Shown piece after piece: positions 1 to 9,618 of a stretch of 64,000 nt of DNA. The DNA is from an uncultured Pelagibacteraceae bacterium. Its GTDB lineage: Bacteria > Pseudomonadota > Alphaproteobacteria > Pelagibacterales > AG-422-B15. The stretch is from positions 220,988-284,987 of the forward strand of contig CABZIW010000001.1 in the NCBI GenBank assembly GCA_902526005.1. The letters are read 5' to 3'. A program made the translations under genes and the position numbers. Within the stretch, counting starts at the first letter, position 1, and every line of letters starts with the position of its first letter. Under the pieces are notes generated by a model that saw nothing but the letters and a program-made list of their open reading frames with translations, made no database searches and was not told where the DNA came from.

Positions 1-1
1 C

Positions 2-826
2 GGACTTTCATCGCTTATGGGTGATACTAAAGATGACTCAATTCAAAATGAAACTTCAAATCAAGAAACAAAAATTTCAATTTCAAATTTAAAACCAAGC
101 CCGTCACAGCCTCGAAGATTATTTGATAAAAATAGTATTAATGAATTAGCTGAATCCATAAAATCAAAAGGGCTTGTTCAACCAATATTAGTTAGACCCT
201 CACAAACAGAGTCTGGAACATATGAAATTATTGCAGGTGAGAGAAGATGGCGAGCAGCCCAAATTGCACAACTTCATGAAGTTCCTGCAGTTATTAGAAA
301 ACTAGATGATCAAGAAGCATTGGAAATAGCAATTATAGAAAATGTACAACGTTCTGATCTATCTCCAATCGAAGAAGCTGCGGGATATAAAAGATTAATT
401 GAAAACTACGGACATACCCAAGAAGCACTTGCAGAAATTGTTGGTAAAAGCAGAAGTCATATTGCAAACATAATTAGATTACTTGGTTTACCTCAGTCTA
501 TTCAAGATATGATTTCAGAGGGAAAGATTTCATCAGGTCATGCCCGAGCTATCATGAATAGTGCTTTTCCAGAACAACTAGCAGAAAAAATTGTAAGCGA
601 AAATTTAAGCGTAAGAGCCGCAGAAGACCTCGCTAAACAGAGAAAGCCAGGCGTCAAGAAAGTTAAATTAAAAGATCCTGATACTATTGATTTAGAAAAT
701 AACTTAACAGCAAGGCTCGGATTAAGTGTATCGATTGATCACAAAGGAAAAAAGGGCGGTTCAATAAAAATAGAATATAAATCTCTTGATCAGTTAGAAT
801 TAGTGACTGCTAAATTAAAAAATTAA
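2..826 (+). CDS. parB: Chromosome-partitioning protein ParB, 5'-truncated by the window edge
   Basis: ParB binds centromere-like parS sites, spreads along DNA and drives chromosome segregation with ParA. The ParB/Srx nuclease-like domain is visible in the N-terminal half, with the GERRWRA motif and the following ENVQR box, and then a helix-turn-helix (EALAEIVGKSRSHIANIIRLL). An ATG lies at 17, but the frame is open to the edge, and bases 2-16 encode GLSSL directly before that Met. This matches the GLGRGLSSLMGD-type N-terminus of the family, so the true start lies upstream of the window. The stop overlaps the convergent holA stop by 4 bp. ParA would be expected just to the left. The identification is very secure. 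Confidence 0.96.
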   Translation, partial: GLSSLMGDTKDDSIQNETSNQETKISISNLKPSPSQPRRLFDKNSINELAESIKSKGLVQPILVRPSQTESGTYEIIAGERRWRAAQIAQLHEVPAVIRKLDDQEALEIAIIENVQRSDLSPIEEAAGYKRLIENYGHTQEALAEIVGKSRSHIANIIRLLGLPQSIQDMISEGKISSGHARAIMNSAFPEQLAEKIVSENLSVRAAEDLAKQRKPGVKKVKLKDPDTIDLENNLTARLGLSVSIDHKGKKGGSIKIEYKSLDQLELVTAKLKN

Positions 827-1848
827 TTTTTAAAATATTGCCTTCCATTATTTGCAATTAATAATATTGATTTTTCACAATTTATATTTGCTAATTTACT
901 GTTCAATTTGCATGTAACCTCAGTTTCCAGTAGTCTGTTAAGACTTGCCTCAATGCTTCGTAAGGGCCATTTGAAACAATGTTTTTGAAAGTTGTCTTTA
1001 TCTTTCCAGAAAACAGGTGGTTTCAGTATCTTTATTGAACTATCAAAGTTATTGCCTTTTTTCATTTCAATTTTAGTTTGTTGAACTCTTAATAAGTAGT
1101 TTATTAGACTTCTTACGAGGCTAATTGGACTTGTTCCCTCAGATAAAAGTTTATTTATTACTTTGGAACTCTTAGATGTATTTCCAAACATGACATGTTC
1201 GTTCATTTTATTTAAGTTTTGAGAGCTTGAGTCATTGAGTAAAATCTTAATTTCTTCAAGCTTAATTTTTGAATTAGAGTTCTTATAAAATATTTCAATT
1301 TTTTCAAGTTCACGCTTGCTTATCATGCGGTCATTACTTAGTGATTGTAATAGATAATTTTTTATATCGTGGTTTAATTCAAATTTATTTTTTCTGGTAA
1401 ATTCCTCAATATTTTTCATTATTGAACGGCTATCATCTTCATAACATGGAAGCGATAAACAAGTTTTGTGTTCTTCAAAAAATTTTCTAATTTTTGAAGA
1501 TTTACTTAAATTACCCTCTCTTATAATTAGAGCTCCTTGTCTCGGTGCCTTTAAAACAATTTCTTCAATTATGCTTAAGTGTTTATCTTTTATTCCATCA
1601 GCAATAACAATTTTATTTTTGAAGAACATGGAAACCGACCGAATAATTGCTTCTAGAGAGCCTGGGTCGTCATCTAAATCTTTTCCATTAAAACTAACTT
1701 CTTCATATTCACCTTGCGAAAAATAATTTTTTGTTATTTTTATTATTTGGTCTTTTACAAGACCCTCATTTGGACCATATATTAAAATATTTAAAAACTG
1801 TGTATTGTCTTTAATGATTTTTTCTAACTGATATTCCTTAATGACCAT
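823..1848 (-). CDS. holA: DNA polymerase III subunit delta
   Basis: Delta is the clamp-loader subunit that opens the beta sliding clamp. The 341-residue protein has the family's usual length. Near its start is an alphaproteobacterial HolA-like nucleotide-fold segment (ILIYGPNEGLVKDQI), followed by the weakly conserved AAA+ body. The ATG lies immediately after the lptE stop with no spacer, and leuS-lptE-holA is a conserved alphaproteobacterial order. It is probably translationally coupled to lptE. The family is poorly conserved, so the context carries part of the call. Confidence 0.88.
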   Translation of the reverse strand: MVIKEYQLEKIIKDNTQFLNILIYGPNEGLVKDQIIKITKNYFSQGEYEEVSFNGKDLDDDPGSLEAIIRSVSMFFKNKIVIADGIKDKHLSIIEEIVLKAPRQGALIIREGNLSKSSKIRKFFEEHKTCLSLPCYEDDSRSIMKNIEEFTRKNKFELNHDIKNYLLQSLSNDRMISKRELEKIEIFYKNSNSKIKLEEIKILLNDSSSQNLNKMNEHVMFGNTSKSSKVINKLLSEGTSPISLVRSLINYLLRVQQTKIEMKKGNNFDSSIKILKPPVFWKDKDNFQKHCFKWPLRSIEASLNRLLETEVTCKLNSKLANINCEKSILLIANNGRQYFKN

Positions 1849-2316
1849 TTATCTTGAAATACTACTTTGGATTCTAGACGTCATTAACTGAATAGCATTT
1901 TTTGTAGCAATTTTGGTCATACTTTGTCTTGTATCTTCATTGACTATTTCTGAACCAGTAACATCATATTGAGCAAAACCCCGCGTGGTTCCAGTGGAAA
2001 TGACTTCACCGCTATCTATTTGTAAAAGTTCATACTTTATTTCTATTTCGATTCTATATTTTGCAACTGTTCCATTAGTATTTACGATTAATGGAGTTAA
2101 ATCCTCATGTATAGTAAGGAGTGCCTTATACCTTTGATCTTCACTTTGAACGATAGTGCTATTAACTTCTTCAATAATCTCTCTTGCAACTTGGTTAGTA
2201 ACCTCGACAGAATAACCGTCTATGCTTGCATCATCACTTGTCATTTTATAAATAGGTTTAAAACCACACCCTAAAAATATAAAAAAAACTGCTAAAGTGG
2301 CTAAAAACTTACTCAC
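1849..2316 (-). CDS. lptE: LPS-assembly lipoprotein LptE
   Basis: LptE is the outer-membrane lipoprotein that plugs the LptD barrel during lipopolysaccharide export. The 155-residue product starts with a hydrophobic signal and a lipobox (FLGC, acylated Cys near residue 17), followed by GFKPIY, which is typical of alphaproteobacterial LptE. The start codon is GTG, overlapping the stop of the upstream sulfotransferase gene as GTGA, and the stop abuts holA. Position between leuS and holA supports the call. LptE sequences diverge strongly, so it rests on the lipobox, the length and the gene order. Confidence 0.85.
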   Translation of the reverse strand: MSKFLATLAVFFIFLGCGFKPIYKMTSDDASIDGYSVEVTNQVAREIIEEVNSTIVQSEDQRYKALLTIHEDLTPLIVNTNGTVAKYRIEIEIKYELLQIDSGEVISTGTTRGFAQYDVTGSEIVNEDTRQSMTKIATKNAIQLMTSRIQSSISR

Positions 2317-4019
2317 GATTTAAATTCCGATAACATTTCAGATAAATAGTCTTCATACTTTTTCCAAGCCCCAATAGATTTATTGTTAATTGGATTTCTC
2401 ACTTGTTCAATACTTGCAGTTCTAACTTGCCTTTTGTTCTTATGAAATTCTAGGCATTGTTCTTCCCAATCTAGCTCACAATGTTCAATTAATTTTTTTG
2501 ATACAGTCTCTTGGTTATGAACTAATTCCTCGTTGTCTAAAATAAAAATATCATCTGCATGCTTTTTAAGCCAAAATTTCATAAGGTCTTGATGCAGTTT
2601 ATAGTATTGGACTAACATTTTTTGATTGTATGAATATTGATGTGAAACTTCCACAAATTTGTGTGAATATAATGAAAAACAGTTATCTATAGGATCCCTT
2701 TTACAGTAGATTATTTTTGCTTCGGGCAAAATCAGTTTAATTAATCCAATAAATATAAAATTATGAGGCATTTTGTCACAAATATAAATGGAGTCACCTT
2801 TATCTCGTTTGGATAATTTATCGAGATACTGCTCTCTGGCAGTCTTTAAACTGTTTTGTTTTTTAATAAAAGATTCAAGATTATTTATTTGATTTTTGGT
2901 TGGTTGAATTAGACGAAAATCAAGGACCTCTGCTAGATAATCTAATTCTCCCGCACCAGTAATTTTTGAATGAGAAGAAAGTATTTGTTCACATAGAGTC
3001 GTTCCCGATCTTGGCATCCCACATACAAAGATAGGTATCTGTTTATTAATTTTGCCTTCAAATTCAAAATCAATATTTTTTGAAAAAATCGTTTGCAATT
3101 TATTGAAAAATTTTTTTTCACTTTCTAAATTAAAATCTTTCAGGGCATATTGTGCGTTATTGCCTTTTATGAGATATGATCCTGCTTTTTTATAGTCGCT
3201 TTGATTTTTATAATATTCAAAAAAAGAATGGCAAATCAGTGTTTTATCTTCAGATTTAAGTTCTTTTTCTGCCAGAAGTTGATCATAATAATTAATATGT
3301 TCTTCTTTTAGCTTGTTTTTTTTATCTTTAGTGAAGCCTAATAAATAAGCAATGTTTTTATAATCACTTTTGAAACCCTCAGAAGATATTTTGTTAGCCT
3401 TTCTGAACTCTCCTATTTCTCTGTAAGCTGTTGACAAGTTGTGTTTAAAATTGTCATTGTTAGGAAAATTTTTATTTAATTTCTCAAGTACCTCAATAGC
3501 TTCTTCAGGCCGATTATTAATAATTAAGGCTTTAGCGTATTGGTCCAAAGCTATCGGGTTACCTGGCTGTATCTTTATTGATAATTGTGAATAGTGAATA
3601 GCATTTTTAGGATCATTAATTTTATGATAATAACCTGCTAAATTATTTATTGTTGGTACATAATTAGAATTAATTTTAAATGACTGGCTTAAGCATTTAT
3701 GTGCTAGCTCATAATTCTTATTTTCCATGTGTATTGTTGCTAAATTACTAAGGGCTTGAAATCCCTTTGGATTGACTTTTAATGCCTGGAGAAAATAATT
3801 ATAAGCCTTTTCGTATTGTTCTAAATCTTGATAGAGAATACCTAAGTGCCTTATAGCTTCATAATTTTTAGGCTCACTTGATAAAACTTTATTATATAAA
3901 GCTTCAGCTTTAACGTAATTCTTGTTTGTGTGAAGCCTTATGCCCTCAAGTAAATCTTGGTTGACTGTCTGATTGAGTTTATTATTTTTTTTCTGTCTTC
4001 TTCGTTCGTGTCTGTTCAT
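2313..4019 (-). CDS. TPR-repeat sulfotransferase family protein
   Basis: This 568-residue protein has two parts. Residues about 20-260 are tandem TPR-like helical repeats (for example [19 protein letters not shown] and the following units). From about residue 325 there is a sulfotransferase domain with the PAPS-binding loop GMPRSGTTL and a downstream ICDKMP/KRDP segment. Such proteins transfer sulfate from PAPS to unidentified acceptors, perhaps peptides or glycans; the acceptor cannot be read here. No signal peptide is seen and the N-terminus is very basic ([14 protein letters not shown]). The gene overlaps leuS by 4 bp (ATGA) and lptE by 4 bp (GTGA), so it is embedded in the leuS-lptE-holA operon. 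Confidence 0.88.
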   Translation of the reverse strand: MNRHERRRQKKNNKLNQTVNQDLLEGIRLHTNKNYVKAEALYNKVLSSEPKNYEAIRHLGILYQDLEQYEKAYNYFLQALKVNPKGFQALSNLATIHMENKNYELAHKCLSQSFKINSNYVPTINNLAGYYHKINDPKNAIHYSQLSIKIQPGNPIALDQYAKALIINNRPEEAIEVLEKLNKNFPNNDNFKHNLSTAYREIGEFRKANKISSEGFKSDYKNIAYLLGFTKDKKNKLKEEHINYYDQLLAEKELKSEDKTLICHSFFEYYKNQSDYKKAGSYLIKGNNAQYALKDFNLESEKKFFNKLQTIFSKNIDFEFEGKINKQIPIFVCGMPRSGTTLCEQILSSHSKITGAGELDYLAEVLDFRLIQPTKNQINNLESFIKKQNSLKTAREQYLDKLSKRDKGDSIYICDKMPHNFIFIGLIKLILPEAKIIYCKRDPIDNCFSLYSHKFVEVSHQYSYNQKMLVQYYKLHQDLMKFWLKKHADDIFILDNEELVHNQETVSKKLIEHCELDWEEQCLEFHKNKRQVRTASIEQVRNPINNKSIGAWKKYEDYLSEMLSEFKS

Positions 4020-6586
4020 TTTTCAACAACAATGTTAAGTATTTTATTTGGAACATAGATTGATTTTAATATATTTTTTCCCGATAAGGCGTCTTTAATG
4101 TTTTTTATATTTAGAATTTCTTTTTCAACTTCTTTTCCTGATGTATCTTTTGAAACAACAACTTCTCCACGCCGTTTACCATTTATCTGAATGACAACTG
4201 TAACCTCTTTATTTTCTAAATACTTAGTATTTATTTTTGGCCAAGGCTCATCCATAATCGATCCACTTTTTCCAACTAATGACCAACATTCTTCAGCCAA
4301 ATGAGGAACCATCGGCTCGATTACTCTAATTAGGATGTGTAGTGCTTCATTGATTGCCTCCTTGCCTTCCTCATCTTCTATTTGAAATTTAGAAATTGTG
4401 TTAACTATCTCAAAAACTTTTGCAATTGAGACATTCATTTGAAATTTCTCAATGCTCTGAGTTATTGCATGAAGGTTTTGATGAATAATTCTTATAAAAT
4501 CTAGAGATTTTCCTTGATATGTTTTGTCATTACAGTTTGTTGTTTGTTTTAGGTTTTCACTATTATTTTGAACAATCGTCCAAATTTTCTGACATATCTT
4601 CCACGCTCCATTGATACCCGAGTCTGTCCAATTAATGTCTTTTTCAGGAGGACTGTCAGACAACATAAACCATCTTGCTGAGTCGGCTCCGTATGTACTT
4701 ATTATTGACTCAGGATCAATTACGTTTTTCTTTGATTTAGACATCGACTCAATTTCACCCATAGTAACCGGTTCACCAGTGGATATTTGAAAAAACTTCG
4801 AGTCTTTCTTCTCCACATCGTCAGGATAAACCCAGGCATTAGATTCATTTTGAAATGTGTGATGACAAACCATGCCTTGTGTAAATAGGCTATCAAAAGG
4901 CTCATCCATTTCTTTGATGTTGAGAGCTTTAGTAAAAAATCTAGAATACAATAAATGCAGGATGGCATGCTCGACACCACCAACGTATTGATCAACTGGC
5001 ATCCAATAATTTATTTCATCCAAGTTATAAGGTTCTTTTGTCTCGTGCGGTGAACAAAATCTCAAAAAATACCATGCTGAGTCGACGAAAGTATCTAGTG
5101 TGTCTGTTTCTCTTATAGCATTCATTCCTGTTTCAGGACACTTTGTAAATTTCCACTCAGGATGATTGTCAAGAGGATTTCCGGGTATGCTTAAGTCAAT
5201 ATCATCTGGTAATTCCAATGGCAGTTGGTCCTCAGGGACTTCAATTACTTTACCGTCTTCCCTATACATAATAGGAATTGGACATCCCCAATATCTTTGT
5301 CGAGAGACACCCCAATCGCGAAGTCTAAAGTTAGTAGTCTTCTTTCCTATATGGAGTTCTTCTACTCTTTTGATAATTTCTTGCTTAGCTTCTTCAATAG
5401 AAAGATCATTTAAAAATTGAGAATTAATAAGTTTGCCACTCCCAGTGTAAGCTGTTTTTTTATCAAGTTCGATATTATCGGATGGATTTATAACTGGGAT
5501 TATTTCTAAATTATATTTATTTGCGAAATCAAGGTCTCTTTGGTCATGCGCAGGACAACCATAAATAGCTCCAGATCCATAATCCATTAAGATGAAGTTT
5601 GCTATAAAGACTGGAAGCAGTTTATTCTCAATAAAAGGATGTTTGATAAACAACTCTGTCTGAATTCCTACTTTTTCATTTTTGGCTATCGATTCCTCGC
5701 TAATTTTTTGGGATCTCAATTCATTGACTTGACTATATAGGGTTTCATTCTGCTTTATTAATCTATCCACAAAGGGGTGAAAGGGAGATAATGCGCAAAA
5801 AGTTGCTCCAAAAATTGTATCCGGGCGAGTTGTAAAAATTCTTAATCTTTCATCATTAAACTCTTCTAATTTTGAAGAAATTACAAATTCAATTTCACAA
5901 CCAAAGGATTTTCCAATCCAATTTTTTTGCATTGTACGAACTTTTTCTGGCCATCCGGACATGTCGTCTAGAACTTTAAGAAGGCTTTCTGCATAGTCAG
6001 TAATTTTGAAAAACCATTGTGACAGCTTCTTCTGTTCTACCTCAGCCCCTGATCGCCAACCTTTACCGTCTATCACTTGTTCATTTGCAAGTACTGTATT
6101 CTCTACTGGATCCCAATTCACGAGAGACTCTTTTTTGTAAATTAAATTTTTTCTATAAAATTTTAGAAAGAGTTTTTGTTGGTTTTGATAATAAAGCTTA
6201 TCACACGTTGCAATTTCTCTAGACCAATCAATTGAAAGACCCATTTGCTTTAATTGATTTTTCATTGTCTCTATATTTTCGTAAGTCCAAGTTTTAGGTG
6301 AAGTTTTATTTTCAATTGCTGCATTTTCAGCTGGCAGTCCGAATGCGTCCCATCCCATTGGATGCATCACATTAAATCCTTGAGCCCTTTTATATCTTGC
6401 AATTACATCCCCTAATGTATAATTACGAACATGCCCCATATGAATTTTTCCTGACGGGTACGGAAACATCTCAAGGATGTAATACTTTTTTTTATCTGAT
6501 ACTATTTTGCTTTCAAATAATTGATGTTCACTCCAATAAGATTGCCACTTCTTTTCAACTACTTTAGGATTATATTTTTCTGACAT
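4016..6586 (-). CDS. leuS: Leucyl-tRNA synthetase
   Basis: This cytoplasmic class I aminoacyl-tRNA synthetase charges tRNA-Leu. The HIGH-type motif is HMGH at about residues 49-52 ([11 protein letters not shown]), and the KMSKS-type loop reads SMSKSKKNV near residue 616. Between them lies the CP1 editing domain with [12 protein letters not shown] and the [13 protein letters not shown] segment. The length (856 residues) is normal. The ATG at 6586 was preferred over an in-frame TTG one codon upstream. The DUF3576 lipoprotein gene lies 18 bp upstream, a common alphaproteobacterial pairing, and the operon continues into the sulfotransferase gene. Confidence 0.98.
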   Translation of the reverse strand: MSEKYNPKVVEKKWQSYWSEHQLFESKIVSDKKKYYILEMFPYPSGKIHMGHVRNYTLGDVIARYKRAQGFNVMHPMGWDAFGLPAENAAIENKTSPKTWTYENIETMKNQLKQMGLSIDWSREIATCDKLYYQNQQKLFLKFYRKNLIYKKESLVNWDPVENTVLANEQVIDGKGWRSGAEVEQKKLSQWFFKITDYAESLLKVLDDMSGWPEKVRTMQKNWIGKSFGCEIEFVISSKLEEFNDERLRIFTTRPDTIFGATFCALSPFHPFVDRLIKQNETLYSQVNELRSQKISEESIAKNEKVGIQTELFIKHPFIENKLLPVFIANFILMDYGSGAIYGCPAHDQRDLDFANKYNLEIIPVINPSDNIELDKKTAYTGSGKLINSQFLNDLSIEEAKQEIIKRVEELHIGKKTTNFRLRDWGVSRQRYWGCPIPIMYREDGKVIEVPEDQLPLELPDDIDLSIPGNPLDNHPEWKFTKCPETGMNAIRETDTLDTFVDSAWYFLRFCSPHETKEPYNLDEINYWMPVDQYVGGVEHAILHLLYSRFFTKALNIKEMDEPFDSLFTQGMVCHHTFQNESNAWVYPDDVEKKDSKFFQISTGEPVTMGEIESMSKSKKNVIDPESIISTYGADSARWFMLSDSPPEKDINWTDSGINGAWKICQKIWTIVQNNSENLKQTTNCNDKTYQGKSLDFIRIIHQNLHAITQSIEKFQMNVSIAKVFEIVNTISKFQIEDEEGKEAINEALHILIRVIEPMVPHLAEECWSLVGKSGSIMDEPWPKINTKYLENKEVTVVIQINGKRRGEVVVSKDTSGKEVEKEILNIKNIKDALSGKNILKSIYVPNKILNIVVEK

Positions 6587-6604
6587 CAATCAATGGTTAA
6601 GGAC

Positions 6605-7141
6605 TTACAGTTCTGAAGCAATTGCTAATGATCTTGCTGAAGTTAAAATACTTTGTTTTATTTTTAAGCTTTGTTCAGAATTAATACCTTGGTCTATCCA
6701 CCTATCACCATCTAAAGACTGTGTAAACAATGATACTGTTACACTCTCATCTGTCATTTCTTGATCAATAACTCTTACATTTATTTTAATTCTACTTTTG
6801 CCATCATCAAGACTGTACCAGTCTGTAACAATAATACCTGATGCTGAGTCAACTGAGATTAAAGGCATAAATCCAACTTTATCTAACGCCACACTAAATG
6901 TTATGGAGGCAACTTCAAAATTTGTTCCTGATCCAAGTCCCAACGATCCAAGAATACCCTGACCAGAGTTCTCTATTATTGTGCTTCCACTGGGTAAATT
7001 AAGATCTCTATCCTTAGCTTTTTCCGTTAATACTTTTTGTTCTTGAGAATCATAAACTTCAGGTGCATCCTGCAAACCTTGAATTTGAGCGCAAGAAATG
7101 AGAAACAGTAGTAAAATTGACGAAATTATTGGTTTTTTCAT
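6605..7141 (-). CDS. DUF3576 lipoprotein
   Basis: This 178-residue lipoprotein has an N-terminal signal and lipobox (LISC, Cys about residue 17). The rest resembles DUF3576, an alphaproteobacterial family usually found just upstream of leuS. No enzymatic motif is seen. A Gly-rich stretch (GQGILGSLGLGSGTNFEVA) precedes a beta-rich domain with the family-like segment IIVTDWYSLDDGKSRIKINVRV. Its function is unknown; an outer-membrane or periplasmic envelope role is inferred only from the lipobox and the linkage to lptE. It is transcribed away from the porin gene. Confidence 0.85.
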   Translation of the reverse strand: MKKPIISSILLLFLISCAQIQGLQDAPEVYDSQEQKVLTEKAKDRDLNLPSGSTIIENSGQGILGSLGLGSGTNFEVASITFSVALDKVGFMPLISVDSASGIIVTDWYSLDDGKSRIKINVRVIDQEMTDESVTVSLFTQSLDGDRWIDQGINSEQSLKIKQSILTSARSLAIASEL

Positions 7142-7240
7142 AATTTTTAATTGAAATTGAGTGTTTCGTTCAATAATTATATATTTAAACTATAAAGTTG
7201 ATTTAATACATTTTTCTTATTTTTTAAACAAAATTTGATA

Positions 7241-7290
7241 GTGGCATAAATGTCACATATGAACATAAAAATGTGATATTTAAGAAATTA
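7241..7290 (+). promoter_or_regulatory. Candidate regulatory region upstream of the porin gene
   Basis: The 20-mer at 7241-7260 (GTGGCATAAATGTCACATAT) matches 16 of 20 positions of the sequence at 27992-28011 upstream of the DUF1302 gene. It includes a TGGCA-N6-TCACA arrangement loosely like a CRP/FNR-family site. A second shared word, ATATTTAAGAA, lies at 7276-7286. A TATGAT hexamer at 7343-7348 could be a -10 box. The regulator is unknown. Confidence 0.35.
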
Positions 7291-7373
7291 CCTTTAATAA
7301 ACCTCACTATTTTTGATAAAAGATATTCCAGTTAAATTTAACTATGATCAATTATCATATGAAAGGAAATTTT

Positions 7374-8387
7374 ATGAATAGATCAAAAATAATCGGAGCA
7401 ACCGCTTTAGCTTCAGTTATGGCTGCTGGTGCAGCTCATTCTGAAATGGCTATTAACGGTTATTTCGCTGGTACGTTGACAGATAACGACGGTGGTGGAT
7501 TAGCATCAACGTTTTCTACGAACTCTATCTACGTATCTTACAGCGACTCTATGGATAACGGTATGGGCGTTGGCTTAACAATGTCTGTTACTGCTGCTGG
7601 CATCAAAACTGATGTCAACTTCGACACAGGTATGGGTACTATCGGTTTAGGTATCGGTCAAGACTCTGCTGTGGACAGCATGGACTCAAACCCAGCATGT
7701 TTCTCACTAGTAAATTGCTGGAACGTTGCATTTAGTGGTAAAGGCGGCGGAGCTGGAGTTTATGACGATGGTGACGCACCGTCTGGTAACTCAATTGCTT
7801 ACTCAAACTCAGTAGGCGGAATATCTTTTAAAGTTACTAGAGGTATGGAAACTGACTCTGTTGCTGGTACTGCTGGTACAGCGATTAATACAGACGATTC
7901 AACTGATCTCGTTAACTTAGCAGCTGGTGACGATCCTGCAGAGGGATATACTAGATTATCTGGTACTTCCGCTACAGAGGGCTATGACGCTGTAATGTCA
8001 TTTGCTGCTAAAGGATCAATCATGGGCGCAACAATTGCTGCCGGTGTATCACAAATTGATTACAAAGGTACTACTACTGATAAGGATCCAAACTTCTTAA
8101 CTGTTGGTTATTCAATAGCTGGCCTTAACTTAGGTTATGCTGTTTATGACTCTGATGACGGTTCAGAAGAAACTCACATGGGTGTAGGAACATCTGTAGC
8201 TGGAATGGACGTTGGTGTTCAATTCGCTGACAGAGATTTCACTACTGATACTGATTACATGAGAGTATCTGTTAACAAAGGAATGGGTGCCGCTTCTTTC
8301 GGTATTGATTATCTTGAAACAGATGTTGCTGGTGGATCAGCTAGTGACACTGATAAGTGGGTCTTTAACTACGTAGTTGGATTCTAA
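7374..8387 (+). CDS. Gram-negative porin, outer-membrane beta-barrel
   Basis: This is a general-porin-like protein that would form a diffusion pore in the outer membrane. It has a cleavable signal peptide (residues about 1-20, ending AAGAAHS), a repetitive amphipathic beta-strand pattern rich in Gly, Asp and Ser, and a C-terminal aromatic residue (YVVGF) as required for BAM recognition. The start was placed at 7374 because AAAGGA lies 6 bp upstream and the signal peptide begins there; the open frame extends 10 codons further upstream. Its GC content is visibly higher than the neighbours' and its codons look like those of a highly expressed gene. It is followed by a strong terminator, so it is probably monocistronic. 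Substrate unknown. Confidence 0.9.
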   Translation: MNRSKIIGATALASVMAAGAAHSEMAINGYFAGTLTDNDGGGLASTFSTNSIYVSYSDSMDNGMGVGLTMSVTAAGIKTDVNFDTGMGTIGLGIGQDSAVDSMDSNPACFSLVNCWNVAFSGKGGGAGVYDDGDAPSGNSIAYSNSVGGISFKVTRGMETDSVAGTAGTAINTDDSTDLVNLAAGDDPAEGYTRLSGTSATEGYDAVMSFAAKGSIMGATIAAGVSQIDYKGTTTDKDPNFLTVGYSIAGLNLGYAVYDSDDGSEETHMGVGTSVAGMDVGVQFADRDFTTDTDYMRVSVNKGMGAASFGIDYLETDVAGGSASDTDKWVFNYVVGF

Positions 8388-8415
8388 TCATCTAATTATT
8401 AGTTTATGACTTAAA

Positions 8416-8448
8416 ATGCCCTACATTAATTTGTAGGGCATTTTTTTT
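8416..8448 (+). terminator. Rho-independent terminator of the porin gene
   Basis: A 10-bp perfect stem (ATGCCCTACA at 8416-8425 paired with TGTAGGGCAT at 8432-8441), a 6-base loop and a run of eight T (8441-8448). The T-run ends one base before the yggS start codon. Confidence 0.92.
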
Positions 8449-9102
8449 ATGAGTAATTACAAAAATTTTTTAAGCAGTCTAGAAGCATCTCTAAGAAGTG
8501 CCAATAGAAACCCTCAAGATATTGAATTGATAGCAGTCAGTAAAAAAAAGTCTGCTAAAGATATACAAAAAGTAATCAATGAGGGCCATCTATCATTTGG
8601 TGAAAATCAAATACAGGAAATCGAGAGTAAGTGGCCTGATCTAAAAAAACTTAATCCAAGTATCAAGCTGCATTTTATTGGCAGTATTCAAAGTAGAAAA
8701 GTTGAGCAAATTCATAAACATTGCGAAGTTATTCACTCTATTGATCGAAAAAAAATAGTGCAGAAATTTGCTGAGCTTGAAACATCAGATAAAATCAAGC
8801 GAAAATATTTTATACAAATTAATACAGGGAATGAGTTACAAAAATCAGGGGTTTTATTTAATGAGGCAGATGAATTTATTTTAGATTGTAAATCCAACTA
8901 TAATTTAAATATCATTGGACTAATGTGTCTACCTCCGATTGACGAAGATCCTAGAAATCATTTTTCAAAGTTGGCAGATCTAGCAAAAAAATTTAATTTA
9001 AATTGTTTAAGTATGGGCATGTCAGGAGATTATCAAGTTGCCCTAGAGTGCGGTGCCACTCATATAAGAATTGGCACCCGTATTTTTGGTGAGCGAAGTT
9101 AA
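8449..9102 (+). CDS. PLP homeostasis protein, YggS/PROSC family
   Basis: This pyridoxal-phosphate-binding protein of alanine-racemase-like fold buffers PLP and affects amino-acid homeostasis. Its landmarks are AVSKKKS with the PLP lysine near residue 30, the SFGENQIQE segment, HFIGSIQSRK, and the C-terminal SMGMSGDYQVALECGATHIRIGTRIFG phosphate-binding region. The length (217 residues) fits the family. The only plausible start is the ATG at 8449, directly after the T-tract of the porin terminator; the nearest purine-rich element is TAGGG inside the hairpin. It ends with a 4-bp overlap with the convergent L,D-transpeptidase gene. Confidence 0.95.
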   Translation: MSNYKNFLSSLEASLRSANRNPQDIELIAVSKKKSAKDIQKVINEGHLSFGENQIQEIESKWPDLKKLNPSIKLHFIGSIQSRKVEQIHKHCEVIHSIDRKKIVQKFAELETSDKIKRKYFIQINTGNELQKSGVLFNEADEFILDCKSNYNLNIIGLMCLPPIDEDPRNHFSKLADLAKKFNLNCLSMGMSGDYQVALECGATHIRIGTRIFGERS

Positions 9103-9593
9103 TCTTTTATAATCAACTTTGTTGTTACATCTATCTTTTTTGCTAATTCAATAATATTTTCTTTTTTTATCGCTACGCACCCTTCCGTTCCCTCAAAATT
9201 TGGTTTGCTAATATGTAAAAAAATTGCACTTCCTTTTCCTGGTACAATGGGGTCAGTGTTATGATTGATTACACATAGCAAATCATAAAGATCATCATCT
9301 CTGAATAATTTCTCAGCACTTGCATCAAAAGGAAATTTGATATGTTGATTGTATAGTTTATTTTTTGGATCATCACACCAACCATCATTTTTTTCAATTA
9401 CCGCAAAAGGGATCTTGAAGGAAAATTCTCCCAATTTATCTTTTCTATAATAAATTTTTTGAAACATAAATTCTCCAACAGGGGTCTTATGATCACCCTC
9501 AATTTTATTTGTTGTTAGACCCGCGCGGCCTATTGCACAAGCAAATCGACCTAGATCAGAATGAAGATAATTATTTTGTACTAATAAATTCAC
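9099..9593 (-). CDS. L,D-transpeptidase (YkuD)-like protein
   Basis: This 164-residue protein carries the YkuD catalytic signature as a His (FLHIS) followed about 10 residues later by a Cys in TEGCVAI. The family forms 3-3 peptidoglycan cross-links or attaches proteins to peptidoglycan. No signal peptide is seen, which resembles the short standalone family members and leaves the location uncertain. The start is GTG at 9593, with a stop codon just upstream in frame. Its tail overlaps yggS by 4 bp. Confidence 0.82.
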   Translation of the reverse strand: MNLLVQNNYLHSDLGRFACAIGRAGLTTNKIEGDHKTPVGEFMFQKIYYRKDKLGEFSFKIPFAVIEKNDGWCDDPKNKLYNQHIKFPFDASAEKLFRDDDLYDLLCVINHNTDPIVPGKGSAIFLHISKPNFEGTEGCVAIKKENIIELAKKIDVTTKLIIKD

Positions 9594-9618
9594 AATCTAT
9601 ATTATAATCATATGGAAA

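Noticed and set aside
1466..1726. 86-codon antisense frame inside holA
   Set aside because: Fully antisense to a well-supported core gene, with no recognisable protein features.
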